This document shows positions 27,901 through 36,510 of a stretch of 64,000 nucleotides of DNA, piece by piece. The DNA is from Pseudomonadota bacterium (GTDB taxonomy: Bacteria > Pseudomonadota > Gammaproteobacteria > Steroidobacterales > Steroidobacteraceae), in NCBI GenBank assembly GCA_037200975.1, contig JBBCGI010000001.1, positions 2,480,001-2,544,000 of the forward strand, given 5' to 3'. Within the stretch, counting starts at the first letter, position 1, and the number at the start of each line of letters is the position of its first letter. Below the pieces are notes generated by a model. That model was not told the DNA's origin and did no database searches. It saw only the letters and a list, made by a program, of their open reading frames with translations. A program made the translations under genes and the position numbers.

Positions 27901-29436
27901 TTGGGCAAACCCGTTGACAGCATATTGATCGCCGGTTCCGGCTTCGCCGCCTGGGCGAGCGCCGCGATGCTGGCGCGCGCCACCGCAGGCCGCGTCGCGT
28001 TGCGCGTGGCCGCCGATCGCCCCGACGCCGACACCAGAATCGAGGAGCTCATGGGCTCGTGCCGGCCGGCGGTCGCCGCCGCGCACTACGGGCTCGATAT
28101 CGACGAGTCGGGATTCATGCGCGCGACCGGCGCGACGTTCAAACTCGCCACCGTGTTCCAGGACTTTCGCGCACCGGGCGAATCGTACCTGCACGCCTTC
28201 GGTGACATTGGCGCGAGGCTGGATTCGGTGGCTTTTCACCAGTTGCTGAATCGCGCACGGCTGGCACACGAGCCGATACCTCGACCCGACCAGTGTTCGC
28301 TGGCCGCCGTGGCGGCGCGCGCCGGCCGTTTCACGCATCCCGCCGCGGACAATCGCTCGGTGACCTCGACGTACGACTACGCGTACCAATTCGACGTTGC
28401 CGCGGCCACGGCGTACTTCCGTGCGCTCGCTGAACGCCAGGGCGTGCGCATGCTCGCCGGTCACATCCGCGATGTCGGGGTCGGAGCAGATGGATTTCTG
28501 CAAAGTGTGACGCTCGAAGGCGGCGAGCGTGTGACCGCTCAGCTGTTCCTCGATTGCTCAGGCGCCCACAGCCGACTCTTGGGTCAGGCCCTCGGAGTTC
28601 CGTTCGACAGCTGGAGCCGGTGGCTGCCCTGCGATCGGGTAGTGCACCTGCGAACCGCACGCGCCGGCGATCCGCCGCCGGCCACACTGGCCAGAGCGTG
28701 TGCCGTGGGCTGGCAGTTGCAACTGCCATTGCAGTCCCAGGATGTGCACGCGCTGTTTTACGCGAGCGCGCATTGCACGGACGAGGCGGCAGCACGCGAA
28801 CTCGGCAAGTCGCTCGGCCTGGTCCCTGATGCGTTGCCCGCGTCGGCAACGCTGGCCAGCGGTCGCCGCCGCAAGTTTTGGGTTGGCAACTGCATGGCCA
28901 TCGGCGCCGCCGGCGGGGTTGTCGATCCGCTGGCGAGCACGTCGGTGCAGCTCATCTACAACGCCATCGCGCGCCTCACCAGCCTGCTTCCGCAGCAAGA
29001 CTGCGCTGCGGGACTGGTGGGCGAGTACGAGCGGCTCACCACGTTGGAATATGAACGCGCACTGGAATTCGCCGCGCTTCCTTACTGCACCTCACTACGC
29101 GTCGACTCGCCGTTCTGGCGTGCGTGCCGGGCCATGTCGCCGCCGCCGATTCTCGACTATCGGCTGAAGCTGTTCAGGCGCGGCGGCCGCCTCGCGGCGT
29201 TCGACGACGAACTATTCGAAGAGTCGGACTGGGTCAGCGTGTTGCTCGGGCAAGGAGTGTGGCCGGCGCTGCCCGACCCGCTCACGTTATCGCTGGATGC
29301 CGCGCAGCTTGCATCCCAGACTCGCCGCATGGCCGAGATCATGCGCCAGGCGGCCGAGGCCATGCCCACGCACCAGCGATATCTCGAACAACTCGGAATC
29401 AGCGGCGGGTCTGCGCCACGGACTGGCTCCGCATGA
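27901..29436 (+). CDS. Degenerate halogenase-like flavoprotein, paralogue 4
   Basis: A 511-residue, uninterrupted relative of the three halogenases with an altered active site. It starts at TTG 27901, 8 bp after paralogue 3 (weak AGGCGG upstream). The FAD loop GGGTAGWM has become GSGFAAWA. Lys81 is kept (GATFKLATVF), but WxWxIP has become WQLQLP (271-276) and the catalytic Glu is Ala345 (VDPLASTSVQL). Halogenation by the usual Lys/Glu mechanism is therefore not expected. Because the frame is open throughout with family landmarks (LDCSGAHSR, LASGRRRKFWVGNC), it is probably a functional non-halogenating member, perhaps a flavin-binding partner or an enzyme with a different reaction. Confidence 0.85.
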   Translation: MGKPVDSILIAGSGFAAWASAAMLARATAGRVALRVAADRPDADTRIEELMGSCRPAVAAAHYGLDIDESGFMRATGATFKLATVFQDFRAPGESYLHAFGDIGARLDSVAFHQLLNRARLAHEPIPRPDQCSLAAVAARAGRFTHPAADNRSVTSTYDYAYQFDVAAATAYFRALAERQGVRMLAGHIRDVGVGADGFLQSVTLEGGERVTAQLFLDCSGAHSRLLGQALGVPFDSWSRWLPCDRVVHLRTARAGDPPPATLARACAVGWQLQLPLQSQDVHALFYASAHCTDEAAARELGKSLGLVPDALPASATLASGRRRKFWVGNCMAIGAAGGVVDPLASTSVQLIYNAIARLTSLLPQQDCAAGLVGEYERLTTLEYERALEFAALPYCTSLRVDSPFWRACRAMSPPPILDYRLKLFRRGGRLAAFDDELFEESDWVSVLLGQGVWPALPDPLTLSLDAAQLASQTRRMAEIMRQAAEAMPTHQRYLEQLGISGGSAPRTGSA

Positions 29437-29825
29437 CCTATCCACGTTTTTCGTAACGTGCGAACCAGCGGCACCGTGGATGCCGCGACGCGGCAGGGCC
29501 TCCTGATCGCTCAATGTCTTCTCAATGTACCGTTGTCATGTGAAGACATCACGCTGTCGCAGCACTACAACGTTGCCCTAACTGCTGCGTATCGCCCCTT
29601 CGCGGAAGCACGGGAAAACATGCGTTTCCAAGCGCATAAGACAGAGTCCAAGTGCAGCGCAACTACCGGAATACCAGTTGCGATGGCGAAACACATCAGC
29701 TATTAATACCGGCAAGCAAGAACCTGCAAGAAGTTGCAAGATCGTGCAAGAACTTGAGTGTTGGCGCGACTGTGAGAGGACAGTCGTTACCAGTGCCAGA
29801 TCGACTACACAGGGGGGGATTCACG
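29437..29825. promoter_or_regulatory. 389-bp control region upstream of the TonB receptor
   Basis: Non-coding stretch with three repeat signals. (1) ATGTCTTC at 29514-29521 with inverted copy GAAGACAT at 29542-29549. (2) A pseudo-palindrome ATGCG-TTTCCAAG-CGCAT at 29620-29637, of LacI/GntR operator size. (3) GCAAG repeated at exact 10-bp steps (29716, 29726, 29736, 29746), with a further overlapping copy at 29712. An open frame from ATG 29652 runs into the receptor but has no ribosome site. I see no gene in this region and cannot place a promoter with confidence. Confidence 0.6.
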
Positions 29826-32800
29826 GTGTCTGATCAACAGAAGCGCTTTGCGCTTGCGCAATTAGTTAGGTCTTGTCTGAAGGCGAGGCCTGCGGCACGC
29901 AGCGGAATTTCCGCGCTCGCACTTGGCGCCATCGCCATGTCTCCATCCTTCGCCCAGGCGCAGAGTGCAGATGCCGCGGCTAACAAGGACGACTCGCAGG
30001 ACTTGCAGGAAGTCGTCGTCACCGGCATTCGTTCGAGCCTGGAGTCTTCCCAGGAAATCAAGAAGAGCGCCGACGTATTCGTCGATTCGGTGACCGCCGA
30101 AGATATCGGCGCGATGCCCGATCGCAGCGTGACCGAGGTGTTGCAGCGCATACCCGGCGTCGCCATCAATCGTTTCGCCGGCGCCAACGATCCCGATCAC
30201 TTCTCGATCGAGGGCAGCGGTGTCGTGGTGCGCGGCCTGAATCAGGTGCGCAGCGAGTTGAACGGCCGCGACACGTTCTCGGCCAACAACGGCCGCTATC
30301 TGAGCTTCGCCGACGTTCCGCCGGAACTCATGATCGGCGTGGACGTTTTCAAGAACCAGTCTGCCGACCTGATCGAAGGCGGTCTTGCGGGCACGGTCAA
30401 CCTGCGCACGCGTACGCCTTTCGATGCCGAGGGTCGTGTGTTCGCTTTCACTGCCGAAGCGAGCTACGGCGATTTCGTGGAGGAATGGGCGCCGACCGGC
30501 TCGTTCCTCTATTCCGACCGTTGGGAGACCGGTGTCGGTCAGTTCGGAATCCTGCTCAACGGCGTCTATTCCGAGCTCAAGTCCCGGTCGGACGGCGCGC
30601 AGGCATCGAGCTTCCAGCAGCGCCCGGGCCGTGTCCCCGGCGATCCTTCCGCTGACGATCTGTGGTTCCCGTCCGGCGCGGCGTTCCGCACCCAGGACTA
30701 CGATCGCGAGCGTATCGGCGCGGCGTTCGCCGCGCAGTGGAAGAGCAACGACGAGACGATGGTCGCCACGCTGCAGTACCTGCGGTCGGATGCGACCACC
30801 AAGTGGACGGAGCACGCGGTCGAAATCGCAACCGACGTGGTCGAACAGCAGGCGCAGGCTTCGTATCCGCAACTCGGCACCACGTTCGATTTCAACGACG
30901 AGGGTGTGTTCACCAATGGTCTCATCACCGCCAACACCGGCTGGCGCGACGACCAGAACGCGGCGGGCAACCAGCGCACACCTATCTACGGTCTGCAGAG
31001 CAACAACATCGCGCGTGGCGAGAACGACAACTACGTCACTTCGGACTACGCCCTGAACTTCAAGTGGCGTCCGAACGATGCCTGGGCGGTGACCTTCGAC
31101 GCCCAGCATGTCGAATCCACGACGGACGTGCTCAGCATGACGATGTGGGGCTCGACCTATCAGAACGCGGCGATCGACCTGCAGCACGGGATTCCGCGCG
31201 TGAATTTCAGCGGCCCGTCACAGGATGGAACGGTCGACAACTGCACGCCGCCCACCGGCGCCTGCCCGTCTTATTTCAACGGCAGCCACAATAGCTTCTC
31301 CGATCCGTACAACAGCTTCTGGCGCGCCGCGATGGATCACATCGAGCAGAGCGAAGGCGAAGAAGATGCCTACCGCGTCGATATCGAACGCTCTTTCGAA
31401 GATGCCGGCATTCTCAAGAGCATCAAGGTCGGTGGGCGCATCGCGGAGCGCGATCAGACCACGCGCTTCACGACTTACAACTGGGGTGTGCTGAGCGAAA
31501 TCTGGGGCAATGGCGGACCGGTCTGGTTCGATGACCCGGCCGATGGTGTCCCTGGCGGCACGGGCGGATCACCCGCCGGCGCACAAACCGCGCTCTTCGC
31601 CTTCGATAACTTCATGCGTGGCGACGTTCCGGTCGCGGCAGTCGTGCCTTTCTATTCCGGCAACCTCACCAGCCGCAAAGGGTATGACGAGCTTTCGGCG
31701 TACGCGCTCAATGTTGCCGGTGAGTGGGTCAATAACGTCGGCGGCTCGCAGTATTGGGAGCCGCTCGCCGATTCGCGGCGCGGAGCGGTCATTCCCGGCA
31801 CGCCATTCCTGCCGAGCGAGATCAACGTCACCAACGAACAGACCGACTCGTTGTACGCCATGATCAAGTTCGGGAAAGACGCCGCGGACGATGGCGTTGG
31901 AATCAGCGGCAACGTGGGCGTGCGTTGGGTGAGGACGGACTTTACCGCCGATGGCAGCGTGGCCTACCCGGTTGCGGGTTCCCTGACCAGCGAGGCGGAC
32001 TGCCTGGATCTGGAAGAAGGACAGGCGCCTACTGCGTTCTGCCTGTTGCCTCTTGACCAGCGCCAGCGCGCGCGGGCTTTTGCGACAGGCGGCAGCGATC
32101 CGGTTCACGCGAACAACACCTACGACAACTTCCTGCCCAGCTTCAACCTGAAGGTGAACCTGTCACCTCAATTGCTGCTGCGCTTCGGCTTCTCGAAGGC
32201 AATGGCGCGGCCCGATCTGGGCTTGACCCGCTCGGTGTTCAACATGGCGCCGCGTACGGTGGATGGCGTCTGGTCCGGATTCCAGGTGGGCGAGACCGGT
32301 GGCGGCACCGGCAATCCGTATCTCAAGCCCACCCGGGCGACCCAGTACGACGGCTCGATCGAGTGGTACTTCGCACCAGTCGGCTCGGTGACTTTCTCGG
32401 CGTTCTACAAGTCGCTGACCGACGTGGTTACCAACGGTATTGGCATTGTTCCGATCACGAACAATGGCGAAACCTACGACATCTACACGGTGCAGCCGGT
32501 CAATTCGGATGAGAAAGGAACAGTCAAGGGTCTCGAAGTCGGTTACCAGCAGTTCTATGACTTCCTGCCCGGGTTCTGGAGCGGCTTCGGCATCAACGCG
32601 AACTACACGTACATTGACAGTAAGGGTGTACCGCAGAGCTCGTTGAACGCCACGACGGATACTCCGGCCTCCGGCGAGGCGAACGTGGACACCTCGTTGC
32701 TGCCACTGGCGGGATTGTCGAAGGACAACGTGAACTTCGGCCTGATGTACGAGAAGGGCCCGGTCTCGGCCCGCGTCGGTTACAGCTGGCGCTCGCGCTT

Positions 32801-33044
32801 CATCCTGACCGTGCGGGACGTGATCACGCCGTTCGCGCCTATCTACAACGAGGACACAGGCCAGCTCGATGCCTCGTTCATGTACTCGATCAACGACAAG
32901 ATCAAGGTCGGCTTCCAGGGTGTGAACCTGGCGAACGAAGTCACCAAGACCACGCAGGTCCTGAACAACGACCTGCTGCTTGCCGGCCGGTCCTGGTTCA
33001 TGAACGACCGGCGTGTTTCGGTGGTCGCACGCATGACGTTCTGA
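29826..33044 (+). CDS. Large TonB-dependent receptor
   Basis: A 1072-residue outer-membrane receptor. I choose GTG 29826, preceded by an AGGGGGGG ribosome site, because it gives a proper signal sequence (SGISALALGAIAMSPSFAQAQS) after a short charged N-region; an in-frame ATG at 29652 has no ribosome site. The TonB-box-like LQEVVVTGIR is followed by plug motifs DIGAMPDRSVTEVLQRIPGV and VRGLNQVRSELNGRDTF, and the barrel ends in the classic terminal Phe (SVVARMTF). The long-barrel type with TGIR..SLESSQEIKKSADV is the group that in Caulobacter, Xanthomonas and Sphingomonas takes up carbohydrate-like substrates and neighbours tryptophan-halogenase genes. A terminator follows. Confidence 0.95.
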   Translation: MSDQQKRFALAQLVRSCLKARPAARSGISALALGAIAMSPSFAQAQSADAAANKDDSQDLQEVVVTGIRSSLESSQEIKKSADVFVDSVTAEDIGAMPDRSVTEVLQRIPGVAINRFAGANDPDHFSIEGSGVVVRGLNQVRSELNGRDTFSANNGRYLSFADVPPELMIGVDVFKNQSADLIEGGLAGTVNLRTRTPFDAEGRVFAFTAEASYGDFVEEWAPTGSFLYSDRWETGVGQFGILLNGVYSELKSRSDGAQASSFQQRPGRVPGDPSADDLWFPSGAAFRTQDYDRERIGAAFAAQWKSNDETMVATLQYLRSDATTKWTEHAVEIATDVVEQQAQASYPQLGTTFDFNDEGVFTNGLITANTGWRDDQNAAGNQRTPIYGLQSNNIARGENDNYVTSDYALNFKWRPNDAWAVTFDAQHVESTTDVLSMTMWGSTYQNAAIDLQHGIPRVNFSGPSQDGTVDNCTPPTGACPSYFNGSHNSFSDPYNSFWRAAMDHIEQSEGEEDAYRVDIERSFEDAGILKSIKVGGRIAERDQTTRFTTYNWGVLSEIWGNGGPVWFDDPADGVPGGTGGSPAGAQTALFAFDNFMRGDVPVAAVVPFYSGNLTSRKGYDELSAYALNVAGEWVNNVGGSQYWEPLADSRRGAVIPGTPFLPSEINVTNEQTDSLYAMIKFGKDAADDGVGISGNVGVRWVRTDFTADGSVAYPVAGSLTSEADCLDLEEGQAPTAFCLLPLDQRQRARAFATGGSDPVHANNTYDNFLPSFNLKVNLSPQLLLRFGFSKAMARPDLGLTRSVFNMAPRTVDGVWSGFQVGETGGGTGNPYLKPTRATQYDGSIEWYFAPVGSVTFSAFYKSLTDVVTNGIGIVPITNNGETYDIYTVQPVNSDEKGTVKGLEVGYQQFYDFLPGFWSGFGINANYTYIDSKGVPQSSLNATTDTPASGEANVDTSLLPLAGLSKDNVNFGLMYEKGPVSARVGYSWRSRFILTVRDVITPFAPIYNEDTGQLDASFMYSINDKIKVGFQGVNLANEVTKTTQVLNNDLLLAGRSWFMNDRRVSVVARMTF

Positions 33045-33072
33045 TCGGACTGACAGGTCTTTACAGACTTGA

Positions 33073-33104
33073 CCCCGCTCGCCGGAAGGCGAGCGGGGTT
33101 TTTT
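33073..33104 (+). terminator. Rho-independent terminator of the TonB receptor gene
   Basis: CCCCGCTCGCC (33073-33083), loop GGAA, GGCGAGCGGGG (33088-33098), then six T (33099-33104). Perfect 11-bp stem with a tetraloop, 28 bp after the receptor stop. A textbook terminator on the plus strand. Confidence 0.95.
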
Positions 33105-33144
33105 ATTGCGCGCGGTGCTGCACGTATCGCGTACTGATCGCGAG

Positions 33145-33633
33145 TCAATCCCGAAAATTGTTGAACTGCAGCGGACGGTCCAGTTCCGACTTGCGCAGCA
33201 GCGCCATCGCCGCCTGCAGATCATCGCGCGACTTGCCGGTGATTCGCAGCTTGTCGCCCTGGATCGCGGCCGTCACCTTGAGCTTTGATTCCTTGACGAT
33301 TTTCTGCAGTTTCCGGCCGGAATCGGCATCGATGCCATGACGCAGCACGATGTCCTGGCGCGCCTGCGCCAGGTTGCTCACCGGGTCCTTCTTCTCCATG
33401 CAGCGCACATCGATGCCGCGTTTGCCGAGCCGCAGCGTCAGGATGTCGAGCATCTGGCGCAGCTGGAATTCGGCCGGTGCCTTCATGGTCACGGTCATCT
33501 CTTTTTCCGCGAGCTCGAAGATGGCGCCCGTGTCCTTGAAATCGAAGCGCTGCGTGAGCTCGCGGTTCGCCTGGTCGACGGCATTGGTGAGCTCATGGCT
33601 GTCGAGCTCGGAGACGGCATCGAATGACGGCAT
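33145..33633 (-). CDS. yajQ: YajQ-family nucleotide-binding protein
   Basis: A 162-residue cytoplasmic protein of the UPF0234/YajQ family, two ferredoxin-like domains. Starts MPSFDAVSELDSHELTNAVD, the highly conserved YajQ N-terminus, and contains FDFKDTGA and the C-terminal ITGKSRDDLQAAMALLR and FNNFRD. In Xanthomonas a YajQ homologue binds cyclic di-GMP and affects virulence-gene transcription; other members bind nucleotides. Convergent with the TonB receptor and 11 bp downstream of the DUF2780 gene on the same strand. Confidence 0.95.
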   Translation of the reverse strand: MPSFDAVSELDSHELTNAVDQANRELTQRFDFKDTGAIFELAEKEMTVTMKAPAEFQLRQMLDILTLRLGKRGIDVRCMEKKDPVSNLAQARQDIVLRHGIDADSGRKLQKIVKESKLKVTAAIQGDKLRITGKSRDDLQAAMALLRKSELDRPLQFNNFRD

Positions 33634-33644
33634 GGTGGCGAAGC

Positions 33645-34031
33645 TCAGGCGCGCAGGGTTTTTTCCAGCTTCGACACCACGTCGGCGCCGACCTTGGACC
33701 GCAGGAATTCGAGAATGACCGGCACGAACCTCTTGGCGTCGTCGGCCTTAAGACCGAGCTTGCTGAAGCCGCCGACCACCGTCGCAATCAGGCCGGCGTT
33801 GCCGCCCATCGCGCCGGCCAGCCCGCCTAACAAGCCACCCAAACCACCGCCGCCGGACGCCGGCGCCTTGTGCATGAGGTCGGAGAGTCCGGGCACGCCA
33901 CCCAGCAGCTGGCCGAATTCCGCGCCCCCCAATTTCTCCTTCGCGGCGTTGAACAGCACCGCCGCGCCACCTTCGGCCTGTTTGCCGTCGATGCCGAGAT
34001 TCTTGGTCAACATGTCTACGAGCTCTTTCAT
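33645..34031 (-). CDS. DUF2780-like small protein
   Basis: A 128-residue protein with a helical N-terminal part (MKELVDMLTKNLGIDGKQAEGGAAVLF), a glycine-rich centre (ASGGGGLGGLLGGLAGAMGGNAG) and a C-terminal helical domain (LKADDAKRFVPVILEFLRSKVG). The pattern fits the DUF2780 family, whose function is unknown. There is no signal peptide. Sits between yajQ and a HerA-like ATPase gene on the same strand, so possibly cotranscribed. Family assignment is by pattern recognition only. Confidence 0.7.
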   Translation of the reverse strand: MKELVDMLTKNLGIDGKQAEGGAAVLFNAAKEKLGGAEFGQLLGGVPGLSDLMHKAPASGGGGLGGLLGGLAGAMGGNAGLIATVVGGFSKLGLKADDAKRFVPVILEFLRSKVGADVVSKLEKTLRA

Positions 34032-34064
34032 GCGGCTCTCCTTTCGTTTTCAGACGTACCGTTG

Positions 34065-36482
34065 TCAGTCGTAAGCCGGCGCCGGGAATCCGTCGGCGCC
34101 CTTGCGCCAGGGCACCCACACCAACGCGACTTCGCCGACCGCGATGTCGGCCTTGCGAGCGGGAACTTCGACGGAACGCAACACCGCCGTGCCCGCATCC
34201 AGGGTCGATTCGAGACGCGCGACCTCCGCGTCGACTTCGCGTTTCGTATCCTCGAGCCGTTGCTGCAACACGTCGAGGCTCTCTTCCGCGCGCGTCACGT
34301 CCTGCGATTCGTGGCCCATCCGCGTGGCGGAGCGCGCCGCCGTGCCGATGCGCCCGATGTTGGTCGCGGAAATGGCCTTGCGGCCGAGCAGGGCGCCGAG
34401 GATCGAGCTGCCGATGGACACGGCGGTCTGCATGCGTTGCTGCGACAGCTGGCTCTTCTCGCGTTCGCGCCGTTCTTCGCCGCGGCGGATCTGATCCTGC
34501 AGCTGCAGTAGTTTGGCCTGCCAGCGCTTGCGCAGCTCGGCGACGGCCGCGTCGCGTTTTTCGCGCGCCACGAGTGTCAACCGGGCGCGGAAGTCGCCCT
34601 CGGATTCGCCGGCTTTCGACGCCGCCTTGAATGCGTCGCAAACGAACAGGTTGGCGCGCGCGGTCTCATACAGATGCGACTGGAGGGTCTTGCCCCAGGT
34701 CGCGTAACTGGCCGTCCGCAACGCCGCGCCGGAGAGCTCACCGAACTGCGCCGCGGCCTCGGGTGCCGTGCCCAGCCGCGACTTGAGATCGGCGCTCTGC
34801 GCCGCGTCTTCCCACGAGGCGTTGCCGCCGCCATCGTCGAAGGGCGCCAGCCATCCCGTGGTCTGCCATTCGTCGAGCCCGAGTTTCGGATCCACGAAAT
34901 GCAGCTTGGCGAATCCCGCCACCATGGGTTTGTACGATACCGCGCCCGCGCCCTGCGTGGGTTTGAGGAAATATTCGGTGATGCCCGTTCCCAGCGCCGG
35001 CCGGGAGTTCGCCATCGCCGCATCCGGCGCCACGTCTGTGTAGTTAGCCTGCGCCGCGGGTGCGGGTGCCGCGGCCTTGCGCGGCGCCATGATCCTGGAG
35101 ATCTCCGGCCCCGTCAGCGGTCCGCGCAGGTAGGACAGCGCCCAGCGGGTTTTCATGAGCACCGGCGCGTCTTCATGCACGTTGCGCATCAGGAACACGC
35201 GTTGCGTGAGGCTCGACATCAAAACTTCGAGATCAGTGCCGTCTTCCGCGCCCGCCAGCGCAGACTTGAGGCCCTCGATCACGCGTAACTTGTCGCGCTC
35301 GGTCTGCAGCCGGCCGATGAACCAGGTGCCGCAGTTGGCGAGCCCCTTGTAATCGAGATCGACCGGGTTCTGCGTCGCCAGCACGACGCCGAGCCCGAAG
35401 GCACGCGCCTGTTTCAGCAGCGTCAACATGGGCTGTTTGGACGAAGGATTCGCCGTCGGCGGGAAGAAGCCGAAGATCTCGTCCATGTAGAAAATCGCGC
35501 GCAGCGAAGAAGTGCCGGACTGCGTACGCATCCACGTGATCATCTCGTTCAACACCAGCGTCACGATGAACATGCGCTCAGCGTCGTTGAGATGCGCGAT
35601 CGAAATCACCGAGATGCGCGGCTTGCCTTCGGGGGTGAACAGCAGCCGCTGCGCGTCGAGCGGCTCGCCTCTCATCCAGGTCGCAAAACCCGGCGAGGCG
35701 ATCAGTGAATTGATCCCCATCGCGAGCTTGAGCCGGTCTTTCGCCGGGAAAAACGTCTCGAGGTCGAACGCGCCGAGCTTGTCGAACGGGGGTTTCTGCA
35801 CCGCCTGGATCAACCCCGTCATGTCGAGCGACAGGCCGGCGCGCCAGGCGCTCTCGAGAACGTTCGAAAGCAGGATGTGTTCGCGCGAGCCGATCGGATC
35901 CGCTTCGATGCCTAACAAGCTCAGCAGGCCGGAGACCACGGAGCCGACGCGGTCGCGCAAGGCCCCGGCATCGGCCAGCAATTCCGCGGCGGGCGGCGCG
36001 AAGGAGCGCAGCACCGACAACGGCAGGCCGGTTTCTGCGCCGGGCGTGTAGATAGAGACCTGCGCCGCGGCGCGTAACTTGCCGATACGCTCAGGCGCCT
36101 GGTCCCATTCGGCGAGGCCCTTCTTCCACGACGCGGCGGTGGCGGCGGCGTAGTCCGCGACGCTTTGGCCCTTGCGCGCGGCATCACCCGCGTCCACCCA
36201 CGGTTCGAAATCCGCGGCCGCGAGATTGGGGAACGTAAGCATCAGGTTGCCGAGATCGCCTTTCGGATCGATGCAGATCGCCGGTACGCCGTCGATCGCC
36301 GCCTCTTCGAGCAGCGAGAGGCACAGGCCGGTCTTGCCGCTGCCCGTCATGCCGACGCACACCGCGTGCGTGGTCAGGTCCTGCGAGTCGTAGAGGACCA
36401 GATCGTCCTTGAGCGCCCCGCTCGTCGCGTCGAATTCGCGGCCTAGATAAAAGGAGCCTAACTTTTCGTAGTCGGTGGGCAT
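34065..36482 (-). CDS. HerA/DUF853-type ATP-binding protein
   Basis: An 805-residue P-loop ATPase of the HerA/FtsK-like (DUF87/DUF853) group. Walker A is GMTGSGKT (44-51), followed by ICIDPKGDLGNLMLTFPN. Walker B is AIFYMDEIFGFFPP near residue 335, then the sensor region VVLATQNPVDLDYKGLANCGTWFIGR. The C-terminal 150 residues are a charged coiled coil (RRGEERREREKSQLSQQRMQ, then ALLGRKAISATNIGRIG). The family includes bacterial DNA-translocase-like proteins of unclear role and YjgR-like proteins. No NurA-type nuclease gene is adjacent. Long Ala/Pro-rich linker around residues 465-480. Function unresolved. Confidence 0.85.
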   Translation of the reverse strand: MPTDYEKLGSFYLGREFDATSGALKDDLVLYDSQDLTTHAVCVGMTGSGKTGLCLSLLEEAAIDGVPAICIDPKGDLGNLMLTFPNLAAADFEPWVDAGDAARKGQSVADYAAATAASWKKGLAEWDQAPERIGKLRAAAQVSIYTPGAETGLPLSVLRSFAPPAAELLADAGALRDRVGSVVSGLLSLLGIEADPIGSREHILLSNVLESAWRAGLSLDMTGLIQAVQKPPFDKLGAFDLETFFPAKDRLKLAMGINSLIASPGFATWMRGEPLDAQRLLFTPEGKPRISVISIAHLNDAERMFIVTLVLNEMITWMRTQSGTSSLRAIFYMDEIFGFFPPTANPSSKQPMLTLLKQARAFGLGVVLATQNPVDLDYKGLANCGTWFIGRLQTERDKLRVIEGLKSALAGAEDGTDLEVLMSSLTQRVFLMRNVHEDAPVLMKTRWALSYLRGPLTGPEISRIMAPRKAAAPAPAAQANYTDVAPDAAMANSRPALGTGITEYFLKPTQGAGAVSYKPMVAGFAKLHFVDPKLGLDEWQTTGWLAPFDDGGGNASWEDAAQSADLKSRLGTAPEAAAQFGELSGAALRTASYATWGKTLQSHLYETARANLFVCDAFKAASKAGESEGDFRARLTLVAREKRDAAVAELRKRWQAKLLQLQDQIRRGEERREREKSQLSQQRMQTAVSIGSSILGALLGRKAISATNIGRIGTAARSATRMGHESQDVTRAEESLDVLQQRLEDTKREVDAEVARLESTLDAGTAVLRSVEVPARKADIAVGEVALVWVPWRKGADGFPAPAYD

Positions 36483-36510
36483 GGGGTTGCCTGAACCTTG
36501 ACCGTTGGGT

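Noticed and set aside
29712-29756. CRISPR-like array of GCAAG repeats
   Set aside because: Repeat unit only 5-10 bp with no spacers or cas genes; better seen as protein-binding sites.
29652-29825. An upstream in-frame start for the TonB receptor giving 1130 residues
   Set aside because: No ribosome site, and the predicted N-terminus would place the signal peptide far inside; GTG 29826 with AGGGGGGG is better.
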